Shown here in pieces: positions 9,353-19,015 of a stretch of 64,000 bases of DNA. Position 1 is the stretch's first letter. Every line of letters starts with the position of its first letter. Below the pieces are notes generated by a model. The model saw only the letters and a program-made list of their open reading frames with translations, had not been told where the DNA came from and ran no database searches. The position numbers were made by a program, and so were the translations under genes. The stretch is from Pigmentibacter ruber (lineage in GTDB: Bacteria; Bdellovibrionota_B; Oligoflexia; Silvanigrellales; Silvanigrellaceae): NCBI RefSeq assembly GCF_009792895.1, contig NZ_WSSC01000001.1:868001-932000 (forward strand), given 5' to 3'.

Positions 9353-10588
9353 TTAAATGCTAAAACTTTGACTTTTTAATTTTTTATCAACAACTTGAGT
9401 AACACAAGAATCTGACCAAACATTTAATGAAGTCTCAATCATGTCAATAATGCTATAAAAAGGTAGGATAATCATTAGTAATACAATCGAAACATCCATG
9501 CTGGCAAGTAAACTTGCGCTAAGGAAGAAACAGCCCATAGGTACACCAGCATTACCAACTGCAGCTATTGTAGAGATAAAAACCCATAACAGCATTGTTG
9601 CTAGAGAAATTTCAATTCCTTGATTTTGCATTAAATATATTACAGTAGCAAAAATAAAAGCAGCACAACCATTCATATTGATACTTGTGCAAAGAGGAAG
9701 AACAAACCTACTAACTGCAGGAGAAATATTTAAGTTTTTTTCAGCTGTACTTATTGTTACAGGCAATGTACCAGCGGACGATTTAGAAAAGAATGCTAAA
9801 GATAAAGCTGGTAACATTCCTTTTAATGCATTTAAAGGTTGAATTCCATTAGACTTGAGCCAGAGTGGTAATATTACCAGACCTTGAATTAAATTTGCTA
9901 AAATGATTACAGCCAAATATAAACTGAGTCCTTTTAAATCCATTCCTTTTTTTAAAGAGAGAACAGTAACTGTCATAAAACCAAATAACCCAATTGGAAT
10001 AATTTTTATAATCCATTGAGTGATTGTGAGAAAAAGGCTATGCGCTCCTAGGAAAAAATTTTGAATGGTTTCTTTTGCTTGAGGATGTGGGATGTTGCGA
10101 ATTGCAAGACCAAAAATGATCGCTATGATCATAATAGAAAGAACTTGGTGTTCAATAAATGGAGAGAATAAATTATTTGGTATAATGTTGGTGATATGTT
10201 GAAGATAACTCTTTTCTGATTTAATTAAATGCTCTTGGTTTGATAATTGTACTTGAATATTACCTGGGGAAATTATCAAATAAAGCAAAAAACTTATGAA
10301 TGCTGCTACTAACGTTGTTGTTAATGTATATAGAATTGTTTTTTTCCATATGAATTTTGAGGAGTTTTCAGAATTGTAATTTGTAAGAGTTACAATTAAA
10401 GAAAGGCCAATTATTGGTAAGCTGATAAATTTAAAAATTTTAATAAATAATTCGGAAATAAAATTACCTAAATTATGGAGAAAAGAAATATCACTTAATC
10501 CTGAAATTATCCCTAATAATATCATCAGAAAATATGCTAAGGGTTTTAAGTAACGATTATTATTTTTAATGGCATGATTAGCACACAT
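9353..10588 (-). CDS. Dicarboxylate/amino acid:cation symporter (SDF/DAACS family)
   Basis: This 411-residue inner-membrane protein has about eight membrane segments plus two re-entrant loops. The family signatures are the serine-rich SKSSAGTLPVTISTAEKNL, the SINMNGCAAF helix (NMDG motif with Asp replaced by Asn-Gly) and the AVGNAGVPMG loop. Members import glutamate, aspartate, C4-dicarboxylates or serine with Na+ or H+. The VPMGCFF ending of hairpin 2 resembles SstT-like and cystine-type carriers as much as GltP, so the substrate is left open. It lies 55 bp upstream of the chemoreceptor gene on the same strand and could share its signal, which is inference. Confidence 0.85.
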   Translation of the reverse strand: MCANHAIKNNNRYLKPLAYFLMILLGIISGLSDISFLHNLGNFISELFIKIFKFISLPIIGLSLIVTLTNYNSENSSKFIWKKTILYTLTTTLVAAFISFLLYLIISPGNIQVQLSNQEHLIKSEKSYLQHITNIIPNNLFSPFIEHQVLSIMIIAIIFGLAIRNIPHPQAKETIQNFFLGAHSLFLTITQWIIKIIPIGLFGFMTVTVLSLKKGMDLKGLSLYLAVIILANLIQGLVILPLWLKSNGIQPLNALKGMLPALSLAFFSKSSAGTLPVTISTAEKNLNISPAVSRFVLPLCTSINMNGCAAFIFATVIYLMQNQGIEISLATMLLWVFISTIAAVGNAGVPMGCFFLSASLLASMDVSIVLLMIILPFYSIIDMIETSLNVWSDSCVTQVVDKKLKSQSFSI

Positions 10589-10843
10589 TTTTTATTATAC
10601 CTTATTTTGTTATTATAAAAGAAAAATTATGGGTAAAATAGAAGATTTAGCAACAACAACAGCAGAAAGATTTTTTTGGTAAGAATGATGGTAAGAAAGA
10701 CATTTCGTAAACCTATCGTTAGAAAAAGCTTTAGATCATACTAAAGAAGGTTCAAAATATATTGATTGTTTTTAAATGTCAAATACAATTCGTGATTGAT
10801 TGTTATTATGAAATATAAAAATTAATAATATTAATAAGTTATA

Positions 10844-12229
10844 TTAAGAGGCAAGCTTTTCTTTGATATGGGCTGTCTGATTTAACTTTATTTTAATTAA
10901 ATTGATATAATTTTTCATTTTAGATACATTTCCGCTAAAGACATGTAAATCATTAGCTACTTTATTTGTCTCAGTGAGTATATTAGCAATATTCTCTTTA
11001 TTAGTTAAAATAAACTGATGAATGTCTAGTATTTGATTGTCAAAATATCCTTCAATACTAGGGTTCCGTGAAATTTCAATTTTGGACAAGTCTTTTGTTA
11101 TTTCTAAACTAAAAATTTTTCCTTTTAATGAGTTTGATATTTCTAGTAAGTTTTTGCAAAGATATTGAGACTTATCTAGTGACCTAATTAATTTATTATT
11201 TGAATTGTCAATGAACAATGAAAAAAGAATATTAACGTTTTGAGCTAAATTATTAATATTATTATCACTTGAAGAAAAGTTTTCAAAATAATCAATCAAA
11301 TAATTTTCTATAGTTTGAATTTGCAAAAAGGAGAGACAGCCTTCTAATTCTATCATTTCTAAAAGAGTTCGCAATTCTTTTGATATATCTTGAAATTTTT
11401 TGACTTGCGTTCTGATAGTAGAAACCATAATTTGAAATTCTCTAGAAATAATTGAAACTGAGGCTGTTTGCTGACCAAGATTTCCTGAATTAATAGACAT
11501 ATTCAAAGAAATATAGTCTAATTTATTGCAAGATAATAAAATTTGGTCGGTCTTTTCTTTTAACAATGGTGCAAATAAAATTAATAATTTCATTTTTTCA
11601 ATTATTATAGAAAATTCTTTTTTATTATTTAAAAAATTTCTATTAACTTCTGTATATATTTCAGTATTTACTTTTTTTGAAAAAATATTTTCTTTTTGTA
11701 CTAAGAACTTTTTATTTAAAAATAGCTCTGAAGATAATACTCTTGTCATAAATGATTCATAACTATCAAACCCAATTTCACTTATCTTTTTTAAGAATAA
11801 ATCATAAGAAGAATTTATATTTGAATTTTTTTCAGTAATAAATAATTCTGAATATAACTCCTTAATCTTTAAAAATAATGGGCTTTGAGGTTTGATTCTT
11901 ATTGATAAATAACCATTCTGAATAGGCATAAAACAGGAAAGTACCCAGTAAAAATTGCCTTTTGCATCTTTATTTTTTATAAAAGCAACAATGCTTTTTT
12001 CTTCTTTTAATTTTTCCCAAAGCAATTTGTAAACACATTTTGGCATGTCAGGATGTCTAACGATATTATGTGGTTTATTAATAAGTTCATCTTTTTGAAA
12101 ACCACTTACTCTAGTAAAAACTTTATTTCCATCAAGGATAATGCCGCGCTTATCAGTGATAGAAAATAAAATTTCATCAAAGTCAAAATCAACTTCTTTA
12201 CTTTGAGTATTTTGATTAGTGCTATTCAT
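10844..12229 (-). CDS. Soluble PAS-domain protein with helical C-terminus (Aer-like)
   Basis: The protein is 461 residues from ATG 12229, where GAGAGGG lies 4 nt upstream; the longer frame from TTG 12298 lacks such a site. Residues about 15-120 form a PAS domain of the Aer type (ILFSITDKRGIILDGNKVF, RVSGFQKDELINKPHNIVRHPDMP, FYWVLSCFMPI). Such domains often bind FAD or haem and sense redox. The remaining 340 residues are predicted helical, with NLGQQTASVSIISREFQIM reminiscent of the helices of PAS chemoreceptor-like proteins. The canonical methyl-accepting hairpin is absent. There are no membrane segments. The output mechanism is unknown. Confidence 0.65.
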   Translation of the reverse strand: MNSTNQNTQSKEVDFDFDEILFSITDKRGIILDGNKVFTRVSGFQKDELINKPHNIVRHPDMPKCVYKLLWEKLKEEKSIVAFIKNKDAKGNFYWVLSCFMPIQNGYLSIRIKPQSPLFLKIKELYSELFITEKNSNINSSYDLFLKKISEIGFDSYESFMTRVLSSELFLNKKFLVQKENIFSKKVNTEIYTEVNRNFLNNKKEFSIIIEKMKLLILFAPLLKEKTDQILLSCNKLDYISLNMSINSGNLGQQTASVSIISREFQIMVSTIRTQVKKFQDISKELRTLLEMIELEGCLSFLQIQTIENYLIDYFENFSSSDNNINNLAQNVNILFSLFIDNSNNKLIRSLDKSQYLCKNLLEISNSLKGKIFSLEITKDLSKIEISRNPSIEGYFDNQILDIHQFILTNKENIANILTETNKVANDLHVFSGNVSKMKNYINLIKIKLNQTAHIKEKLAS

Positions 12230-12513
12230 CGAACCCTCTCGGTGGGATTTTCGGTGAATTTGTAAAAAATTTAATTTTCTATTGAGCCTATTAGTCAATC
12301 TTTTGTGAACAATTTATACCTAAGAGCTTTAAATATTTGCCTTTAGGGATGTAATGTGCTAAATGAGCAGGGAAAGGATCCATTAAAATTTAATAAGAAA
12401 AAATGTTCTCAAAATTAGAATTTGCTACATAAAAGCAAAAATAAGCTGATTTTTTGTTTTTATCATGAATAAATTAGTTTATTGTAATAATAAATTGGAG
12501 TTAACAATTTACA

Positions 12514-13374
12514 ATGAAATTTTCTAAAAAAAATATTATTTTATTTTTCGTAGTTATTTTTACTTCAATATTAGCTGTCTATTTTATATATGATAATTAT
12601 ATTTATTTATCCACAGATAATGCCCAAATTGAGGGACATTCGACAATATTATCAGCAAAAGTTGGTGGTTACATAACTAAAGTAAATGTCATACAAGGTC
12701 AAAAAGTAAAAAAAGGTGAAATCTTAGTTGAGATTGATGATAGAGATTATGTTAATGCATTGAAACAAGCAAAATATAATTTATCCTCACTATCTGCAAA
12801 ATTAAGAGACGCTGAATCTATCTTTAAACGAACGGAAAGTCTTTTTAATACTGGAGCTTCTACAAAACAACAATATGATACAAATTTTGCTAATGTATCA
12901 GATTTACGCGCGCAAAAAGAAAGTTTAGAAACAATCATTTCTCAAGCTGAATTAAATTTAGAATGTACAAAAATTATAGCACCAACAAATGGAATTATAT
13001 CAAAAAAATCTGCAGAAGTAGGGCAGTTAGCTTCGCTTGGTACGTCATTAATTGGATTTGTAGATACTAATGAAAGATGGGTCACAGCAAATTTTAAAGA
13101 AACAGAAATAGAATATTTAAAATTAGGGCAAGAAGTTGATATTGAGGTCGATGCTTATACAAATAAAAAGTATAAAGGAAATGTATCTTCAATTAGTTCT
13201 GCAACTGGTGCAACTTTTAGTTTACTTCCGCCAGACAATGCGACAGGAAATTTTACGAAAGTTGTGCAAAGAGTTCCTGTTAGAATAAATTTAAATTCAT
13301 TGTCAGAAAATGATATTGAATTATTAAAAAATGGTTTATCAGCATTTGTAAAATTAAAAAAACACCGGAATTAA
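12514..13374 (+). CDS. HlyD/EmrA-family membrane fusion protein
   Basis: This 286-residue periplasmic adaptor has an N-terminal membrane anchor (about residues 7-27). The lipoyl/barrel signature STDNAQIEGHSTILSAKVGG and GQKVKKGEILVEIDD follows, then a short coiled-coil hairpin (about 80-145), the second lipoyl half (IIAPTNGIISKKS) and a beta-barrel domain. It bridges the inner-membrane carrier encoded 4 nt downstream to an outer-membrane TolC channel, which is not in the window. At 286 residues it is shorter than E. coli EmrA (about 390), chiefly because the hairpin is short. Together with the next gene it forms a classical EmrAB-type efflux pair. Confidence 0.85.
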   Translation: MKFSKKNIILFFVVIFTSILAVYFIYDNYIYLSTDNAQIEGHSTILSAKVGGYITKVNVIQGQKVKKGEILVEIDDRDYVNALKQAKYNLSSLSAKLRDAESIFKRTESLFNTGASTKQQYDTNFANVSDLRAQKESLETIISQAELNLECTKIIAPTNGIISKKSAEVGQLASLGTSLIGFVDTNERWVTANFKETEIEYLKLGQEVDIEVDAYTNKKYKGNVSSISSATGATFSLLPPDNATGNFTKVVQRVPVRINLNSLSENDIELLKNGLSAFVKLKKHRN

Positions 13375-13378
13375 CAAT

Positions 13379-14929
13379 ATGAATGCAAATTCAAAATTAA
13401 TAATTTTTGTTGCAATCATGGCCTCATTGCTAGAAATTATTGATACATCAATTGTTAACGTTGCTATACCAACCATGATGGGAAATTTAGGTGCTACATT
13501 AGAAGATGTAAGTATGGTCATAACTGGCTATACTGTTGCAAATGCTATTGTTTTACCTATTTCTGCTTGGTTTGGTGAGCGCTTTGGAAGAAGGCAATAC
13601 TATCTAAGTTGTATTTTTATTTTTACACTCACTTCTGTGGCTTGTGGACTAGCTCCTAATTTAACTTCCTTAATCATTTTTAGAATATTACAAGGAATTG
13701 CAGGAGGGGCTTTGTTGCCTACATCTCAAGCTTTGATTTATGAGCAATTTCCACCAGAAAAAGCAGGAATTGCAGGAGCGATATTTGGTATGAGTGTCAT
13801 GATTGGTCCTACCTTAGGACCAGTAATGGGCGGATATCTTACGGATAATTATGGATGGCGTTCAATATTTAATATTAATTTACCTTTAGGTTTGTTGACG
13901 CTTGCAATTGGATTTGTTTGCATAAAAAATAGAGAAAATCAAGGTAACAATAAAGTTAGATTAGATATACTAGGATTTATTTTACTTGTTTTGGGAATTG
14001 GTTGTTTACAGTTTATGCTGGAAAGAGGTCAAGCTGATGAATGGTTTGATTCTAAAATAATATTAACCTGTGCGATTGTATCCTGTATTAGTATAATATC
14101 TTTTATTTTTTGGGAATTTAAAGTTAAAAATCCAATACTTAATCTTCATTTATTTAAAGAACCAATTGTCATTAGTGGTATTACTCTTATGGCATGTCTT
14201 GGATTTTACTTGTATGGAATTGTTTTTATTTTACCAGTATTTTTGAATAGAGCATATAATTATGATGCTGTACAAGTTGGCGCAATGTTCATCCCAGGAT
14301 CAATATTAACGGCTTTTTGTATGCCATTTATAGGAAAACAAGTTCAAAAAATTTCAGATCCCCGTAGGTTAATTTTTATTGGTCTGGTATTTGTTGAACT
14401 TTCTTTATTGATGATGACGTTTTTTTCATCTTTTACCTCTAAAGTATCTGTTTTGTATATGTTATTTATTCGTGGAATTGCTTTAGCTTTTTTATTTGTG
14501 CCAATAAATTCCACAATATTAAGCCAATTTAAAGGATATGAGTTAGGACAAGTATCAGGCTTTTTAAATTTATTTAGGCAAATAGGTGGAAGTATGGGTA
14601 TCGCACTGATTGATACTATGTTAGCAAGGAAGCTTAGTATTAATTATAATGAATTATTACCAAGTCTAAGTTCTTTAAATATAAATATGACAACTGAATT
14701 AAATGGAAATATCCATGGTCTTGCAACTAAATTTTCAAATCAAGTTGGTTTAACAGATTATATGACTGCTAGTATTGCAAGTATTTATCATAGAGTACAG
14801 CAGCAAATATTTATGTTAAGTTTCTTACAGTTAGTTGGAATTATGATGATAATATTTTCTGTTTCTTTCATTCCATTATTTTTGATTAAATTAAAAAAGA
14901 AAGTAGTAGCAGTTACAGATGTACATTAG
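13379..14929 (+). CDS. DHA2-family (EmrB/QacA) drug:H+ antiporter
   Basis: This 516-residue, 14-segment MFS protein exports hydrophobic compounds. Visible motifs are LDTSIVNVAIP-like EIIDTSIVNVAIP in TM1, the loop motif GERFGRRQYY, motif B around RILQGIAGGALLP, and motif C GPTLGPVMGGYL in TM5, which marks antiporters. It starts 4 nt after the fusion-protein gene, so the two are co-transcribed. The true substrate is not readable. The C-terminus is a short basic tail (KLKKKVVAV). Confidence 0.9.
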   Translation: MNANSKLIIFVAIMASLLEIIDTSIVNVAIPTMMGNLGATLEDVSMVITGYTVANAIVLPISAWFGERFGRRQYYLSCIFIFTLTSVACGLAPNLTSLIIFRILQGIAGGALLPTSQALIYEQFPPEKAGIAGAIFGMSVMIGPTLGPVMGGYLTDNYGWRSIFNINLPLGLLTLAIGFVCIKNRENQGNNKVRLDILGFILLVLGIGCLQFMLERGQADEWFDSKIILTCAIVSCISIISFIFWEFKVKNPILNLHLFKEPIVISGITLMACLGFYLYGIVFILPVFLNRAYNYDAVQVGAMFIPGSILTAFCMPFIGKQVQKISDPRRLIFIGLVFVELSLLMMTFFSSFTSKVSVLYMLFIRGIALAFLFVPINSTILSQFKGYELGQVSGFLNLFRQIGGSMGIALIDTMLARKLSINYNELLPSLSSLNINMTTELNGNIHGLATKFSNQVGLTDYMTASIASIYHRVQQQIFMLSFLQLVGIMMIIFSVSFIPLFLIKLKKKVVAVTDVH

Positions 14930-15020
14930 AATATAGATGTTAAATTGTTTTAAATATTACGAAAAAAAATGTTTCACCATTTTTAGATAATTTTATTATT
15001 TGCATTTAAATTTTCTGAAT

Positions 15021-15890
15021 TTATAAAGTAGTAACACCTGCTCTGTGTTCGGTATTTGAAGTATCAGAAATTTTTTGTGTCTGTAATTCCATATAGTAGC
15101 GTATGATATTTTGCTGTATTTGATTAGTTTGTAATGAAGGGCAGGGTATTCTCACAATTAAATTTATTTGCTTTGGAGAGTGTATGACTATTTGAACTCT
15201 TGGTTCAATATTTACTGGACCTAAGACAAAAAAGTGTTCTTCACTAGCATAAAATTCTTTGGCATCATCATAAAAGTTTCTACATGCATTTTGAGCAGCT
15301 GTTAGTAAATTTTTTTCAGCAATTTGCCAATTAGAATTGTTTTCAATTGGAACTATAAAAGAATAAAGAGTAAATTTTTCATGATGGCTTTCTTTGGCTA
15401 TCGTATGAATTAGAAATAAGCTATTTGGAATGATGAGCATTCTTCCAGTGTATTGCGAATGATCTTTGCCAGGACCGATTTCTATTATTTTTGTACTTAA
15501 AAATTTAAAATCAATTACTTCGCCTCTAAATGAAAATATTTCAATTCTATCACCAACGGAAAAGGGTTTTGCTAGCCAATAATAAATTCCACCGATAAAG
15601 CATAAAATAAACTCTTTGGTAGCAATTGCTACTGCTGCTGCAATGGCGACAAAAGAGAGTGCCATCGTTTTTATTTCATCTGACCATATTGTAATGATAG
15701 AAAGAAATATAATAATTATAAATAAATTGTTAACTTTAACAATAATACTTCTTTTAGTTTCAGCAGAAGAAATTTTTAAATTAGATATTTGTTTGATGAC
15801 TAAATATCTAAGACCCAGAAATGTTAAGAAGAAAATAAAGGTTGTAACAACATGTTGTAAATAAAAATCTTTTAAGTCTAAAGAGAACAT
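15021..15890 (-). CDS. Small mechanosensitive ion channel (MscS family)
   Basis: This 289-residue protein has about three membrane helices. The pore-lining TM3 is seen as FVAIAAAVAIATKEFILCFIGGIYYWLAKPF, followed by VGDRIEIFSFRGEVIDFKFLSTKIIE, the start of the beta domain in all MscS proteins. A C-terminal alpha-beta domain follows. Channels of this class open under membrane tension and release osmolytes. It is 27 nt upstream of nothing similar; the POT carrier gene ends 27 nt before its start on the same strand, so the two may be co-transcribed. Confidence 0.85.
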   Translation of the reverse strand: MFSLDLKDFYLQHVVTTFIFFLTFLGLRYLVIKQISNLKISSAETKRSIIVKVNNLFIIIIFLSIITIWSDEIKTMALSFVAIAAAVAIATKEFILCFIGGIYYWLAKPFSVGDRIEIFSFRGEVIDFKFLSTKIIEIGPGKDHSQYTGRMLIIPNSLFLIHTIAKESHHEKFTLYSFIVPIENNSNWQIAEKNLLTAAQNACRNFYDDAKEFYASEEHFFVLGPVNIEPRVQIVIHSPKQINLIVRIPCPSLQTNQIQQNIIRYYMELQTQKISDTSNTEHRAGVTTL

Positions 15891-15917
15891 TTTCTTCCTA
15901 TAATATTATAATAATTA

Positions 15918-17234
15918 TTATTTTTGATCTTTAGCGGCCTCGTTGGCAATTTTGATCATTTTTGGGCGAGCAATAAAATAAACTACGCCACTAGTTAATA
16001 TGACAATACTCACAATCATAAAAGTTTCAAATGGAGCATGCAAAGAATGACTGCCAATTTTTGCTGCTAATAAGCTCGTCAGTCCAAAAGAAGCTAAATA
16101 GAATGACTGAAATAATGATTTAAATCTTAATGGAGCCATAATACTTATAGCAGACATCATCACAGGAGAAATAATCGTTTCGCTAATAGAAAGTAAAATT
16201 ATAAATGCCATAATTTGATAATGTTCAAAAGGTCGTGCACCATCAGAAATATCTTTAGCTATATAAGACAAATAAGTTAAATAAAATATGGCTAAAACAG
16301 AAACAAAGACAGCAAAATTCATTTGAGTAAAAAAGTGGGGATATTTATTTTTAAGTGCTAATTTAGCTAATGTAAAAGTAATGATTGGTGTAACAACGAT
16401 AATTGTAAAACTTTCTAATGACATAAAAAAAGTTGTAGGTATCTCATAATTAAGTATAGTACGGTTGGTGAATTTTTCAATATATAAACTTAAAGTTCCT
16501 GAAACTGCAAGGTTATATACAGTTGTCCAAATTGCAAAAAAGACAAAAGCTAGAACTAAACAATAAAGAGCCTTTTTTTGAATTTTGGTCATATGTTTTT
16601 TTTGCACTTCTTTGACTCGTTTAGACTTTTTAGTAAATTCAAGAACTAAATGTTTTTTTCCTAAAAAGAAAACTAACATTCCCAAGGTCATTCCTACTCC
16701 AGCAGAAGCAAGAGCAATAGGATACCCAAATTCTTTTGTTAAAAGACCACCGCTTATCCCTGCTACCATGGCACCAATATTTATTCCTAAGTAATACCAA
16801 TTAAAACCAGATTCTCTTCGGTTATCATTTGTTTTATACAAATCACCGAGCAGTGAGGGCATACATGGTTTAAAGAAACCCGTTCCAAGAGCAACGCAGC
16901 TTAGAGCCAAATAAAACATGCTCTCATTTTTTGAGAAAAGCATGAAAAAATGCCCTAAAATTATAGTAAAGCCCCCAAAAATAACTGCCTTTCCTTTTCC
17001 AATATAGTCATCTGCTATATATGATCCAATAATAGGAAAGGTGTATGCAGCTAAAGTGTAAATACCAACTAATTCAAGCGCTCTTTCATTACTCCACCCA
17101 AGCCCTCCAGAACTTATTGGTGAAGATGCATAAAGAACTAACAAAAAAGAAAGAGTGTAATAGCTAAATCTTTCAAATACTTCTGTAAACGCTAAGACAT
17201 ACATACCTTTCGGCTGACGTATTTTAGTGGTCAT
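15918..17234 (-). CDS. Proton-dependent oligopeptide transporter (POT/PTR2 family)
   Basis: This 438-residue MFS-type carrier imports di- and tripeptides with protons. The N-terminal helix has the family motif EVFERFSYY (E-x-x-E-R-F), and PTR2 motif regions follow (YTFPIIGSYIADDYIGKGKAV, GTGFFKPCMPSLLGDLY, FNWYYLGINIGA). An AGGAAG ribosome site precedes ATG 17234. Peptide uptake suits a bacterium that lives on protein from hosts or prey, but this is inference. Confidence 0.88.
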   Translation of the reverse strand: MTTKIRQPKGMYVLAFTEVFERFSYYTLSFLLVLYASSPISSGGLGWSNERALELVGIYTLAAYTFPIIGSYIADDYIGKGKAVIFGGFTIILGHFFMLFSKNESMFYLALSCVALGTGFFKPCMPSLLGDLYKTNDNRRESGFNWYYLGINIGAMVAGISGGLLTKEFGYPIALASAGVGMTLGMLVFFLGKKHLVLEFTKKSKRVKEVQKKHMTKIQKKALYCLVLAFVFFAIWTTVYNLAVSGTLSLYIEKFTNRTILNYEIPTTFFMSLESFTIIVVTPIITFTLAKLALKNKYPHFFTQMNFAVFVSVLAIFYLTYLSYIAKDISDGARPFEHYQIMAFIILLSISETIISPVMMSAISIMAPLRFKSLFQSFYLASFGLTSLLAAKIGSHSLHAPFETFMIVSIVILTSGVVYFIARPKMIKIANEAAKDQK

Positions 17235-17282
17235 GTTTTTTATCTTCCTGATTCCAGAGAGGGTGAATATATAATTTTTCCA

Positions 17283-17311
17283 ATCTTAATCTTTAGAAGA
17301 TAGCTTGACAA
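17283..17311 (-). promoter_or_regulatory. Candidate sigma-70-type promoter of the POT carrier gene
   Basis: On the minus strand TTGTCA (17306-17311) and TAAGAT (17283-17288) are separated by 17 nt, matching the -35 box at 5 of 6 and the -10 box at 4 of 6. It ends about 50 nt before the start codon. In DNA this AT-rich such matches occur by chance fairly often. Confidence 0.3.
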
Positions 17312-17454
17312 CATTTGTTTTAGTAATAAGCAAACTTTATTTTAAAGTAAAAAGTAACTAAAATTTTTAAATTATTGAATGAATTTAATAAAATAAAAAA
17401 TGAATTAATTTTAAAATACAAATTATAAAATTAATTTTTGATATTTTTTAATGT

Positions 17455-18411
17455 TTATTTTGTATGAAGAGGAATAATTTTTCCAAACTCAAATGAATTT
17501 GGTATTGTATTTTTTACAGCCTGAACATGTTCAGGAGAAACAACAATACAAAAACCCAATCCCATATTCCAAACATTGTATGCTTCATCATCAGAAATTT
17601 TTCCAAGATCCTTAAAAAATTTCATTATTGGAGGAGTAGGTATTTTACTTTTATCGGCATCAAAAACAAATCTTTCTGGAAGTACTCTACTAATATTTGT
17701 GAGTCCACCACCAGTTATATGTGCCATTGCTTTAATAGGAACAATTGTTTTTAGGTTTAATATTTCTTTTACATATAATTTAGTTGGTTCAGTTAAAAAT
17801 TCACCTAATGTTTTGCCTTCAAAAGGAGTTTCTAAGGAAAGTTTATGATCACCCATAATTTTTCTAATTAGGGAATATCCATTTGCATGAAAGCCGCTGC
17901 TAGGTAATCCTATTAAACAGTCTCCCGCAACAATTTTTCTACCATCAATTAGATCTTTTTGATAAACTTCACCAACAGCAAAACCAGCTAAATCAAATTT
18001 ATTATTGTCATAAAATCCTGGCATTTCTGCAGTTTCACCTCCTAGCAAAATGCAATTGCATTCTTGGCAAGCTTTAACTATTCCTTTAATTACTCTGTGA
18101 GCAACATCTACATCAAGCTTTCCAGTAGCATAATAATCTAAGAAAAATAGAGGTCTGGCACCACAAACAATTAAATCGTTTAAGCTCATTGCTACGAGAT
18201 CTTGACCTAAGTATTCATAGCGTTGCATTTTTATTCCAAGTTCTAATTTTGTTCCCACGCCATCCGTACATGCGACTAAAAATCTATCCGCATCAAGTTG
18301 ATAAAGACCTGCAAATCCACCAATATTTGGATTAATTTTCTTAATTTTATCAACAAGAGATTCTCCTGCATGAATACTCACACCTGCTTTTTCGTATTCT
18401 TTACTTGTCAT
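17455..18411 (-). CDS. purM: Phosphoribosylformylglycinamidine cyclo-ligase
   Basis: AIR synthetase, the fifth purine step, closes the imidazole ring of FGAM using ATP. The 318-residue protein has the family start YEKAGVSIHAGESLVDKIK, the ATP-binding TDGVGTKLELG, the LNDLIVCGARPLFFLDYYATGKLD segment, LLGGETAEMPGFY, and HITGGGLTNISRVLP. It is slightly shorter than E. coli PurM (345) but complete at both ends. It is the last gene of the purine operon, 2 nt after purN. No terminator hairpin is evident in the 220 bp downstream. Confidence 0.95.
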   Translation of the reverse strand: MTSKEYEKAGVSIHAGESLVDKIKKINPNIGGFAGLYQLDADRFLVACTDGVGTKLELGIKMQRYEYLGQDLVAMSLNDLIVCGARPLFFLDYYATGKLDVDVAHRVIKGIVKACQECNCILLGGETAEMPGFYDNNKFDLAGFAVGEVYQKDLIDGRKIVAGDCLIGLPSSGFHANGYSLIRKIMGDHKLSLETPFEGKTLGEFLTEPTKLYVKEILNLKTIVPIKAMAHITGGGLTNISRVLPERFVFDADKSKIPTPPIMKFFKDLGKISDDEAYNVWNMGLGFCIVVSPEHVQAVKNTIPNSFEFGKIIPLHTK

Positions 18412-18413
18412 TG

Positions 18414-18986
18414 CTATTTATCTCCTAAGATTGAGTGGATGGTATCTATGAGAATTTGATGTTCCAAAGGGCGTACTCTTTTAATTAAATCTTGAACATT
18501 TTCATAAGGAAACAAAGGAAAAGATATAAAATTTAAAATTTCACCTGAATCTAATTCAGGAATAACTTTGTGGACACTTAAACCCCAGTGTGAAAATTTA
18601 TTACTTACCGCATACTCATAGGCATGTGCCCCTTTATAAAGTTGAAGGGGAGCTGGGTGTAAATTTATAATAAGCGGTGCAGAATGAATAAAATTAGCAT
18701 GCAATTCAGAAAAAAAAGTAGAAGTTAAAACTCGCATATAGCCAGCTAGAACAATAAGTTTAACTTCACGATATTTCCGAATACATTCAATAATTTTTCT
18801 TTCATGTTCTTCTCTTGAAGAAAAGTTTTTATGTGCTATGACATGCACATTTATGTTTAGATTATGTGCTTTTTCAATCACTTTAGCTTCAGGATTATTA
18901 CAAATTAATCCAGATACTTTATCTTTGAATTCTTTTGCAATAGCCGCAAAATTTGTTCCACTACCACTTGCTAGTACTAATATCAT
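18414..18986 (-). CDS. purN: Phosphoribosylglycinamide formyltransferase 1
   Basis: GAR transformylase passes a formyl group from 10-formyl-THF to GAR. The 190-residue protein starts MILVLASGSGTNFAAI, like PurN. Catalytic Asn and His are in INLHPAPLQLYKG and the catalytic Asp is in ELDSGEI. The loop after HP differs from the usual HPSLLPxFxG (here HPAPLQLYKG), so it is a divergent member. The gene follows purC/D by 29 nt and precedes purM by 2 nt. Confidence 0.9.
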   Translation of the reverse strand: MILVLASGSGTNFAAIAKEFKDKVSGLICNNPEAKVIEKAHNLNINVHVIAHKNFSSREEHERKIIECIRKYREVKLIVLAGYMRVLTSTFFSELHANFIHSAPLIINLHPAPLQLYKGAHAYEYAVSNKFSHWGLSVHKVIPELDSGEILNFISFPLFPYENVQDLIKRVRPLEHQILIDTIHSILGDK

Positions 18987-19015
18987 TTTTAATCCAACTC
19001 ATATAAGCTGCACAT

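Noticed and set aside
10589-10843. Possible gene remnant with slightly higher GC between the SDF symporter and PAS genes
   Set aside because: Only short broken frames are seen (16-18 residues), and none match a family I can name.
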